Positions 1-5,201 of a stretch of DNA of 8,012 bases are shown here, piece after piece. The position numbers and the translations under genes were made by a program. The notes below the pieces were generated by a model that was given only the letters and a program-made list of their open reading frames with translations, was not told where the DNA came from and searched no databases. The DNA lies in contig JAFYMV010000123.1 of assembly GCA_017548225.1 (NCBI GenBank), positions 1 to 8,012 of the forward strand. Direction: 5' to 3'. The number at the start of each line of letters is the position of its first letter. Positions within the stretch are counted from its first letter, which is position 1. The stretch comes from Bacteroidaceae bacterium (GTDB lineage Bacteria; Bacteroidota; Bacteroidia; Bacteroidales; Bacteroidaceae).

Positions 1-21
1 AAGAGTTACCTTTTGGTCAAG

Positions 22-66
22 GTTAACGATTAATGGTCAACAGTCAACGGTCAACAGTCAACAGTC
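22..66 (-). repeat. Heptamer array A, GTTGACN type
   Basis: On the + strand the units from 36 are GTCAACA, GTCAACG, GTCAACA, GTCAACA and a final GTC, each exactly 7 nt. They are preceded by the degenerate units GTTAACG (22-28) and ATTAATG (29-35). On the minus strand the unit reads GTTGACT/GTTGACC. The array supplies the lpxB stop codon (51-53) and the final residues of LpxB, then continues into the sequence downstream of that gene. Confidence 0.8.
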
Positions 67-1211
67 GCCGGATGGTAATTTTCAATTTTCAACTTTGAAA
101 CCATCATCTCTGCGGCATGCTCTGATGCGCCCGGTTCGCCGAGAGGCCCGATGACCTTGCTGTCATACGCTGCCAGCATGCGGGTGCGGTGCGATGCGTC
201 GAGGAGTATCTTGTCCAGTTCCTTGCTCAGTTCCTGCTCGCACATCTCATGGGCTACAAGTTCGCGCACCAACTGACCGTCTGCCACGAGGTTTACCAGC
301 GATATGTATGGCACCTTGAGCAGCAGGCTGCGCAGCCATGACACCACCCTGCCGCATTTCATGTAGTAGCATACCACTTGGGGTACGCGGAAGAGTGCCG
401 TCTCCAGTGTTGCCGTGCCCGAGGTTACCATAGCGGCGTATGCATGGGAAAGCAGCGGATAGGTCTCTCCGTAGACCACATGCACTCCGCCGTTTTGCTT
501 ATACATCTCGGGGTCAATGCCAGGCGCTCCCGCTATCACCCACTGGAAGTCCTCGAAGCGCTTCGTGGTGGCCAGCATGATGGGGAGGTTGTCCCTTATC
601 TCCTGCTTACGGCTTCCCGCCAATAGTGCCACGATGGGTTGCTCGGGATTGAGCCCATGTCGGGCGCAAAACTCCTCGCGCGTCTCTGTGTAGTGCCCTT
701 TGAACTGCGCTATGGCATCCACGCAGGGATTGCCCACATAGTGTATCGGGTATGCGTGTCTTGCAAAGTAGGGCACCTCGAAGGGCAGTATCGAGAACAG
801 TTCGTCTACATATTGGCGTATGTCCTTGATGCGGTACTCCTTCCATGCCCATATCTTGGGCGATATGTAGTAGTAGACTGGTATCTGCGTGTGTGTCTTC
901 ACATATTTTGCTATGGAGAGGTTGAATCCAGGGTAGTCCACGAGTATCACCACATCGGGCTTCCATGCCACGATGTCCTCTTTGCACAGCTTCATGCCTT
1001 GTATGATGGTGCCCGCATGAAGCGCCACCTGTACGAATCCCATGTAGGCCAGTTCGCGGTAATGCTTCACCAGCGTACCTCCTACCTCTTGCATGAGGTC
1101 GCCTCCGAAGAAGCGGAACTCAGCCTTTTCGTCGCATGCTTTCAGGGCCCGCATAAGGTTTGATGCGTGTAGGTCGCCCGAAGCTTCACCTGCTATAAGA
1201 TAGTATTTCAT
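51..1211 (-). CDS. lpxB: Lipid-A-disaccharide synthase LpxB
   Basis: LpxB (glycosyltransferase family 19) condenses UDP-2,3-diacylglucosamine with lipid X to give lipid A disaccharide at the inner face of the cytoplasmic membrane. Hallmarks are visible along the 386 residues: GEASGD at 8-13, VDYPGFN at 91-97 (D92 matches the position of the catalytic Asp of the family), ISPKIWAW near 116-123, ILPFE at 141-145, YVGNPCVD at 158-165, AGSRKQEI at 198-205 and TSGTATLETAL at 263-273. Length matches the usual 375-390. I chose the ATG at 1211 because GEASGD then sits at the normal distance from the N-terminus. An in-frame TTG at 1223 would add MTKN but lies inside a tandem repeat. The last 15 or so residues (after about residue 371) are encoded by heptamer arrays and look non-conserved. 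The porD-like gene is 47 bp upstream, so co-transcription is likely. Function is near certain. Confidence 0.96.
   Translation of the reverse strand: MKYYLIAGEASGDLHASNLMRALKACDEKAEFRFFGGDLMQEVGGTLVKHYRELAYMGFVQVALHAGTIIQGMKLCKEDIVAWKPDVVILVDYPGFNLSIAKYVKTHTQIPVYYYISPKIWAWKEYRIKDIRQYVDELFSILPFEVPYFARHAYPIHYVGNPCVDAIAQFKGHYTETREEFCARHGLNPEQPIVALLAGSRKQEIRDNLPIMLATTKRFEDFQWVIAGAPGIDPEMYKQNGGVHVVYGETYPLLSHAYAAMVTSGTATLETALFRVPQVVCYYMKCGRVVSWLRSLLLKVPYISLVNLVADGQLVRELVAHEMCEQELSKELDKILLDASHRTRMLAAYDSKVIGPLGEPGASEHAAEMMVSKLKIENYHPATVDC
77..97 (-). repeat. Heptamer array A2, TTGAAAA type, inside lpxB
   Basis: Three consecutive 7-nt units, AATTTTC, AATTTTC and AACTTTG (minus strand TTGAAAA type). 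They lie 10 nt from array A and inside the lpxB reading frame, where they encode the KLKIEN stretch near the C-terminus. The period is the same as in array A but the last three bases of the unit differ. Confidence 0.65.
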
Positions 1212-1218
1212 ATTTTTA

Positions 1219-1246
1219 GTCAACGGTCAACAGACAACGGTCAACG
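1219..1246 (-). repeat. Heptamer array B between porD-like gene and lpxB
   Basis: Four 7-nt units on the + strand: GTCAACG, GTCAACA, GACAACG, GTCAACG. This is the same unit as array A at the other end of lpxB. The array fills most of the 47-bp gap upstream of lpxB, ends 7 nt before the chosen ATG, and contains the alternative TTG start at 1223. Confidence 0.8.
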
Positions 1247-1258
1247 GCCTTTCTCCTC

Positions 1259-2191
1259 TTATGGTTTCTTCATCTCCTCCCAATCAGAGGTATATGAGGG
1301 GTTTGCCAGAGTAAGGATGCGTGCTGCCTCCTCCTTCTCTTTGGTGATGCCCTTGCTGTAAATACCTATGAGCTCGTCTTTCTTGATCTCGGTAAATAGC
1401 TGGGGCAGTACTGACATGGGCTTGTCCTGTCGTGCCTTTTCAAGAAGTGCCAGTGAGGTGGTGATGCTGCTGCGTCCTCGCTCGGCATTGAGCGCCATCT
1501 CGTCGAGCCCCTTGCGGTGGTAGTCATACATGAGTTGTCGGTAGGGCTCCATAGCGCCATTCATATAGTCGTTGACCAGTGCGTGGCGGTTTTTACTGTC
1601 GCCAAAGGCCTTCCAGCCGTCTTCACCTATCATCTGTGCGTTGTTGACCACATTCTCCGCCTTGTGCAGCATGTCCGTACCCCCCTTGGGAGCAAAAGTG
1701 TCCATGTCGAGCCCGATGATGAGGTAGGCATAGTAGGCGAGTACGGCCGTGAGGTTATTGTCGAGCAGGTCGTCAGAGAACTCCAGTTTGTCGTGTTCGA
1801 TGTAGTTGAAGTCCACGGCATTGTCGTTGAAGTTGAATACGGTAGTATTGTACGACGAGTTGTACACGGGGCGGCTCGACTGCACCATGAGGCTGCACCC
1901 GAAGCGTCCGTCATCGCTATATTCGTTCACGATGAGGTTGAAGCTGCAGACAATCTTCTCGCGGGTGGCATACTGCGCGTTGCTCCACTTACGGGTGTTG
2001 ATAAACTCGGTCATGGCCTCCTGTAGGGTAGTAAATACGGAGGTGTTCGTGCCCTGTATCTTCTGGTGGTTTACCACCACCTTTGCATCGAGCTCTTGAG
2101 CCGTCGCCCCCTGTGCGAAGCAAAGCCCTACGAGTGCGATGCCCAGTGCCCGGATATAGCGTGCTATCTTTGTTGTTATCATATACATCAT
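1259..2191 (-). CDS. porD: DUF4835 family exported protein, PorD-like
   Basis: A 310-residue exported protein recognised as DUF4835, a Bacteroidetes family that public annotation often names type IX secretion system protein PorD. Its biochemical role is not established. Residues 1-31 form a signal peptide (basic start, hydrophobic core, likely cut after ATA before QELDAKV). The C in LVGLC is not a good lipobox, so a lipoprotein is unlikely. Family-like stretches include NHQKIQGTNTSVF (41-53), RPVYNSSYNTTVFN (107-120), LDNNLTAVLAYYAYLIIGLD (143-162), GWKAFGDSKNRHALVNDYM (192-210), ERGR (237-240) and KPMSVLPQLFTE (257-268). Met1, Met2 and Met4 are all possible starts. It has its own near-leaderless promoter and precedes lpxB by 47 bp. 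Family assignment is firm. The PorD name rests on recall of database naming, and some bacteria without type IX secretion also carry DUF4835. Confidence 0.85.
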   Translation of the reverse strand: MMYMITTKIARYIRALGIALVGLCFAQGATAQELDAKVVVNHQKIQGTNTSVFTTLQEAMTEFINTRKWSNAQYATREKIVCSFNLIVNEYSDDGRFGCSLMVQSSRPVYNSSYNTTVFNFNDNAVDFNYIEHDKLEFSDDLLDNNLTAVLAYYAYLIIGLDMDTFAPKGGTDMLHKAENVVNNAQMIGEDGWKAFGDSKNRHALVNDYMNGAMEPYRQLMYDYHRKGLDEMALNAERGRSSITTSLALLEKARQDKPMSVLPQLFTEIKKDELIGIYSKGITKEKEEAARILTLANPSYTSDWEEMKKP

Positions 2192-2202
2192 TAATTACGC
2201 TG

Positions 2203-2231
2203 CAAAAATAATCCTTTTTTCGGAGAATCAA
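2203..2231 (-). promoter_or_regulatory. Bacteroidetes-type promoter of the porD-like gene
   Basis: Read leftward, TTG (2231-2229), an 18-nt spacer and TATTTTTG (2210-2203) match the Bacteroidetes -33 TTG / -7 TAnnTTTG pattern. Only 11 nt separate the -7 box from the ATG at 2191, so the mRNA should be leaderless or nearly so. Confidence 0.65.
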
Positions 2232-2258
2232 TTTTTTTAGGGAATAATTAGCGTTAAA

Positions 2259-2293
2259 GGGGTTAGGGTTGAGGGGTTAGGGTTGAGAGGTGG
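2259..2293 (+). repeat. Heptamer array C1, telomere-like GGGTTGA/GGGGTTA
   Basis: Five 7-nt units on the + strand: GGGGTTA, GGGTTGA, GGGGTTA, GGGTTGA, GAGGTGG. Four G-runs of 3-4 with loops of 3-4 nt (2259-2282) make a canonical G-quadruplex motif on the + strand, which is the template strand of the flanking genes. The array lies between the DUF2156-GNAT gene and the porD promoter. Confidence 0.8.
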
Positions 2294-2321
2294 AGAAACA
2301 TTTGTTTTCACTCCTATACAT

Positions 2322-2356
2322 CCCTAACCTCTCACCCCTAATCCCTAATCCCTTTT
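2322..2356 (-). repeat. Heptamer array C2, opposed to C1
   Basis: Five 7-nt units on the + strand: CCCTAAC, CTCTCAC, CCCTAAT, CCCTAAT, CCCTTTT. They run up to and overlap the stop codon (2355-2357) of the DUF2156-GNAT gene. C2 is the opposite-strand counterpart of C1. 2327-2345 can pair with 2273-2291 (19 positions, 2 mismatches) around a 35-nt loop. This could form a 3' hairpin on the upstream mRNA, but no clear U-tract follows. Confidence 0.75.
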
Positions 2357-4295
2357 AGTCATTCATCATCAAACTCATCAGCGGGTTCTCCTCCGTGAGC
2401 ACGCGGTGGGTGAGCTGGGCTATGGTGAGCGGTTCGGCTTCGGTGCATGGCTCGGCAAGGCGTGTGCACTGACCCTGCGCGATGCGGTAGCAGCCATCGT
2501 TCTCTGGCAAAGTCTCGTCAGTGATGCTCCATGTGAAGGTCGCTTCGGGGTGTAAAGTGGCATAGGCCGTGAGCATAGCTTCGGCATTGATGATGCGCGC
2601 CATACCGAAATAGTCGCCCTCAAGGCCTGTGGTGTCGAGTACATCCACTTCGGTGCGCCCGTAGTGTGCGGCAATGGCAGCTATCAAGGCATCGCGTGCC
2701 GCCTCATCGTCATATACACACTCGCGCAGCAGCGTGCCGTCGGCTTCGGCGCGGCATATCGCTAAGCCCACGAGCATCGTGTCGCGGCGCGCCTCCCACA
2801 TTGTGTCGCCTCCCATGCGCATGTCGTCCACTACGGCACGCAGGTCGCTCAATGGATGTTGCACGCAGAGCGCGCGCTCCTGCATCTTCTGGCGCAGGTA
2901 GGTGAGGTGCTCGTCGTTGTGAAGGGTTGAGGGTTGAGAGATTAGGGTTGAGGGGTGAGAGGTGAGGGGTGAGAGCGTCTGTTGTCCGTATGTTTCCCAC
3001 CCGAAGCGAAAACAGGGAGTGTATCCAAACTTGGCATAGTAGGTGCCCAGCTCTGCAGTGGCGGGTATGAGGAAGCTGAACACCGCATTCTCCGCATACA
3101 TGGCGCGGTGCGTCTGTCCCAGCAGCTCGCCCATGAGGCCGCGTCGGCGGTAGCGCTCGTCGGTGCACGCCCCCGAGATATATGATGCAGGCAGCATGCG
3201 CCCCCCGTAGGTCATCGGGTAGGGGAGCTTCTGCAGGGCCGATACCACACGGCCGTCGCGTAGGATGACTTCATTGCGCTCGGTGCGGTATTTCTCGCGG
3301 AAGTAGAGGTCGATGAAGGCGCGCGGGTCAGCAAAGGAGCGCTCCCACAGGTGGCGCGTCTCGAAGCGCACGCGCATCTCCTCCTCGCTCTCTTTGGGCT
3401 GGGCGGTGAGCGTGGCAGTCATCTTGTCCAGTATCAGCTCGGGGTAGTATGAGAGCTTCGCCCTGCGCAGTCCCTCCAATCCGAGATCCTCCTCTCTATT
3501 GATATAGGTGATGTCTTCGGGCAGTCGCGATACGAACTCATTGTTTATCATCGCGTAGGCCCCCTCGTAGCTGGTGTCTGCCTTCTCCACACATACATCA
3601 AACGCCTCGGCATTGATGCGTGCGCCAAAGGTGAAGGCCACCATCTTGCCCTCCACGAAGAGCGTACCGCCGATGATGTGCAGCTCGTCGATATGGCTCA
3701 AGGCATAGGCTATCATCTGCTGCTCGGCCTGCATGGCGCGCTGCTCGCGGCAGTCGTTGGTGCGGCACCACTCCTCGCCCAGTCGTATGCACTCGGGCAC
3801 CAGGTCAGCGGTCAGGGGTCGGTACTCATAGTTGGGGTATGCGCGCTTGAACTTGTTGATATGGTTTCGCTTGGGCTGCAGCTTCTTGCCTGCCAGCGTC
3901 ACCAGGCTCTCACGCAAGTAGAGGTAGTCAGACTTCTCGCGATTGATGCTATAGGTGAAGGCACCCGGCATTGACTCGTCCATCAGCCCTTGTGCGCAGG
4001 GACATACGCATGCCATCCTGAAGGTGTCGCCCAAGCTGCGTGCATCGGCTATCAAGAGTTCGAGCACATGGCGCAGGTCGCCCTTGCCGATAGGCTTCAT
4101 ATAGGTCACATGTCCGTCAGCCACGAAGCGCAGCACGAGGAAACCCTCCACGACAGCCCACTCCGTGTGGTATAGAAACTGCCAACTGCACAGGTTGGCC
4201 ACATTCATATCGCAGTTCATACACTTGCTCTCCATCGTGTAGGAGCGCAACGGGTCGGCATCAGCTACCGTTATAGGTCGAAAGGGGATAATCAT
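2355..4295 (-). CDS. DUF2156 (LPG synthase C-like) – GNAT acetyltransferase fusion
   Basis: A 646-residue protein with two acyltransferase-fold halves. Residues about 1-295 match DUF2156, the domain related to the C-terminal catalytic part of phosphatidylglycerol lysyltransferase: SDYLYLRESLVTLAGKKLQP (122-141), KRNHINKFKRAYPNYEY (142-158), GKMVAFTFGARIN (216-228), VEKADTSYEGAYAMIN (236-251), YINREEDLGLEGLRRAKLSY (264-283). Residues about 305-646 match an Eis-like GNAT acetyltransferase: SALQKLPYPMTYGG (352-365), SYISGACTDERYRRRG (371-386) as the acetyl-CoA loop, IPATAELGTYYAKFGY (410-425). No transmembrane segment is evident. A C-x2-C-x6-C cluster occurs at C26/C29/C36. In related bacteria I recall these as separate adjacent genes, so fusion is my inference. 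Residues 441-460 are encoded by a heptamer array. The substrate is unknown. The start at 4295 fits the promoter 30 nt upstream. Confidence 0.88.
   Translation of the reverse strand: MIIPFRPITVADADPLRSYTMESKCMNCDMNVANLCSWQFLYHTEWAVVEGFLVLRFVADGHVTYMKPIGKGDLRHVLELLIADARSLGDTFRMACVCPCAQGLMDESMPGAFTYSINREKSDYLYLRESLVTLAGKKLQPKRNHINKFKRAYPNYEYRPLTADLVPECIRLGEEWCRTNDCREQRAMQAEQQMIAYALSHIDELHIIGGTLFVEGKMVAFTFGARINAEAFDVCVEKADTSYEGAYAMINNEFVSRLPEDITYINREEDLGLEGLRRAKLSYYPELILDKMTATLTAQPKESEEEMRVRFETRHLWERSFADPRAFIDLYFREKYRTERNEVILRDGRVVSALQKLPYPMTYGGRMLPASYISGACTDERYRRRGLMGELLGQTHRAMYAENAVFSFLIPATAELGTYYAKFGYTPCFRFGWETYGQQTLSPLTSHPSTLISQPSTLHNDEHLTYLRQKMQERALCVQHPLSDLRAVVDDMRMGGDTMWEARRDTMLVGLAICRAEADGTLLRECVYDDEAARDALIAAIAAHYGRTEVDVLDTTGLEGDYFGMARIINAEAMLTAYATLHPEATFTWSITDETLPENDGCYRIAQGQCTRLAEPCTEAEPLTIAQLTHRVLTEENPLMSLMMND
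2917..2975 (+). repeat. Heptamer array D, in frame inside the GNAT domain
   Basis: From 2917 the 7-nt units are TTGTGAA, GGGTTGA, GGGTTGA, GAGATTA, GGGTTGA, GGGGTGA, GAGGTGA, GGGGTGA and a partial GAG. It lies wholly inside the coding region and is read on the opposite strand as residues 441-460. Because 21 nt is seven codons, the protein shows a 7-residue echo (PSTLISQ, PSTLHND). It shares the exact 15-mer TTAGGGTTGAGGGGT with intergenic array C1. Confidence 0.85.
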
Positions 4296-4325
4296 CTTTT
4301 TAGGAGTTTAGGGGCGGGGGAGATA

Positions 4326-4356
4326 CAAAGGTACTACATCTCTACGAGATACCCAA
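4326..4356 (-). promoter_or_regulatory. Promoter of the DUF2156-GNAT gene
   Basis: Read leftward: TTG (4356-4354), a 20-nt spacer, then TACCTTTG (4333-4326), an excellent Bacteroidetes -33/-7 pair. The ATG at 4295 follows after 30 nt. The spacer contains a small inverted repeat ATCTC-TAC-GAGAT (4339-4351) that could be an operator. The leader (about 4299-4320) reads CCCTAAACTCCTAAA on the minus strand and looks like two degenerate units of the heptamer family. Confidence 0.7.
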
Positions 4357-4400
4357 TATTTTAACAAAAAATGTCTTTTTGCTCTATCAGGGCAGACGCC

Positions 4401-4508
4401 TCAGAAATTCCACTTCTCATCTAGCATCTGCGCCAACACTTTATTGTCCCATCCAGCCTTTCTTTTTGCCTTGAGACTTCCTTTTTTCGAAGAATTCTTC
4501 AGCACCAT
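4401..4508 (-). CDS. Doubtful 35-residue basic ORF
   Basis: Reading leftward from an ATG at 4508, a 35-codon frame ends at TGA (4403-4401). It has a lysine-rich N-terminal half (KKGSLKAKRKAGW) and an amphipathic end finishing DEKWNF. The composition is protein-like. The GW preceded by basic residues faintly recalls the C-terminal tails of AbrB/MazE-type antitoxins, but this is only a resemblance. There is no good promoter or ribosome binding site, and a hairpin sits directly upstream. It could be a remnant or chance. Confidence 0.2.
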   Translation of the reverse strand: MVLKNSSKKGSLKAKRKAGWDNKVLAQMLDEKWNF

Positions 4509-4522
4509 CAAACCCTAAAACA

Positions 4523-4574
4523 GAGCCTTTCGTTGCGAAAAAACTCTTTGTCTGATTTTTTCAACGAAAGGCTC
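4523..4574 (-). terminator. Inverted repeat, terminator-like on the minus strand
   Basis: GAGCCTTTCGTTG (4523-4535) and its exact complement (4562-4574) form a 13-bp stem around a 26-nt loop. Read leftward, the stem is followed by TGTTTT, as in a weak intrinsic terminator. Read rightward there is no T-tract. No gene to its right needs a leftward terminator, so its role is unclear. Confidence 0.45.
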
Positions 4575-4632
4575 CAATAAAATTGCCAGAGCCTTGCTTT
4601 CCAAGCCCCGTTCTTCCGTGAGTGTAAAAAAG

Positions 4633-4714
4633 TTTTATTTTTGCCCTGGCAAGGTCTATTCAAAATTCACAATTCAGAATTAACAAAATCCCCCTTGCCA
4701 GGCCAAAAATAAAA
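4633..4714. repeat. 22-nt inverted repeat enclosing a heptamer array
   Basis: Arms 4633-4654 and 4693-4714 are reverse complements at 21 of 22 positions. Each has an A/T-rich outer part and the core CCTGGCAAGG. The 38-nt loop is mostly array E (4658-4685). Complementarity continues imperfectly beyond the arms. It is not a simple terminator. It resembles a small palindromic repeat or MITE-like relic, with no transposase present. Confidence 0.7.
4658..4685 (-). repeat. Heptamer array E, NTGAATT type
   Basis: Four 7-nt units on the + strand: ATTCAAA, ATTCACA, ATTCAGA, ATTAACA. On the minus strand they read as the NTGAATT form of the heptamer family. The array occupies the loop of the 4633-4714 inverted repeat. 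Confidence 0.65.
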
Positions 4715-4724
4715 ATCGTTTACT

Positions 4725-4757
4725 CGGAAAAATCAGCCCTTCCCCCTCATTTTTCCG
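4725..4757. repeat. Short inverted repeat CGGAAAAAT/ATTTTTCCG
   Basis: Nine-bp perfect arms at 4725-4733 and 4749-4757 around a 15-nt pyrimidine-rich loop. It is the third palindrome in a row and lies just upstream of the rightward promoter. Confidence 0.5.
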
Positions 4758-4810
4758 CACCTATCTCCGTTCCTTGTCGCAAGTGCGAAAAATAAATATC
4801 GGTAGTGAGA

Positions 4811-4842
4811 TTTGCTTTTTCGCTCACCTTGCAGTACCTTTG
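4811..4842 (+). promoter_or_regulatory. Probable promoter of the bspA-like transcript
   Basis: TTTG (4811-4814), a 20-nt spacer and TACCTTTG (4835-4842) fit the Bacteroidetes consensus. The 16-mer CTTGCAGTACCTTTGT (4828-4843) is repeated exactly at the valS promoter (7884-7899). No equally good promoter was seen between here and the bspA-like ATG at 5202, so the 5' leader would be about 350 nt long. Confidence 0.65.
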
Positions 4843-4846
4843 TCGC

Positions 4847-5078
4847 ATCCGAGGGGAGAAATCCTCGGGTCAAGAATGCGTTTCTTGCTTTATCCTAAAC
4901 GGCAAAATCGGCAAATTTTACAAGGAGGGATGAAGATAGAGATACGCTCATCAGTTTTGTATATGTACGCGTACAGCCTCACGCTGTACTTAGCTAAGGT
5001 ATACAAACAGCGTGAGGTATTTGTTCTTCTGTTCATTTCCTTGATGGTGTTTGGCGATACCAATCGTATGATGAGCGT
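4847..5078 (+). ncRNA. Candidate structured leader or small RNA upstream of the bspA-like gene
   Basis: Just after the predicted start of transcription, 4847-4854 pairs with 4863-4870 (8 bp, one wobble), followed at once by CAAGAA/TTCTTG (4871-4876/4882-4887). Farther on, 4944-4953 is an exact 10-nt complement of 5069-5078 and encloses two alternative hairpins. GTACAGC/GCTGTAC (4971-4977/4983-4989) competes with the 11-bp CCTCACGCTGT/ACAGCGTGAGG (4977-4987/5007-5017). The latter is followed by the U-rich TATTTGTTCTTCT, like a terminator. Mutually exclusive stems suggest an attenuator or switch. No known RNA family was recognised. A 72-codon frame from ATG 4930 to TAG 5148 overlaps it but shows no family features. 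Confidence 0.4.
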
Positions 5079-5201
5079 GACAAGTCCTTACGCTTTTCTT
5101 GTATCCATTAACCAAGCACAACAACCGCTGACTTTGGAGGGCTTATAGGCACATTTGATAAGGAATTATTAATTTATCAAAAAACTATAAGTATCAAAAA
5201 A

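Larger units (their letters stand above)
4357..4810. other. Gene-poor spacer with clustered palindromes
   Basis: No convincing gene is seen between the leftward promoter at 4326-4356 and the rightward promoter at 4811-4842. The stretch is A+T-rich and holds one doubtful 35-codon minus-strand ORF, three inverted repeats in succession and a heptamer array, each listed separately. It could be the site of an old insertion or carry a small transcript. Neither is proven. Confidence 0.6.

Noticed and set aside
639..1163. A 174-codon frame opposite lpxB, and similar long frames opposite or out of frame with the porD-like and DUF2156-GNAT genes
   Set aside because: They are shadows of G+C-rich real genes; none shows a family motif and the true frames are certain.
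1212..1223. TTG start giving LpxB four more residues
   Set aside because: The TTG lies inside heptamer array B, and the ATG at 1211 places GEASGD at the usual distance from the N-terminus.
2917..2975. CRISPR or telomere interpretation of the G-rich arrays
   Set aside because: Units are 7 nt with no spacers, so not CRISPR. The resemblance to TTAGGG telomeres is a matter of sequence only; they are internal and part of a wider heptamer family.
4523..4757. Insertion sequence
   Set aside because: No transposase fragment was recognised in any frame, and the inverted repeats are too close together to bound one. At most a non-autonomous relic.
4774..5148. A 124-codon open frame starting with TTG
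   Set aside because: It starts at a weak TTG upstream of the predicted promoter start, has no recognisable domain, and overlaps the hairpins of the leader. The inner ATG at 4930 has AAGGAGGG with almost no spacing. Better seen as leader RNA.
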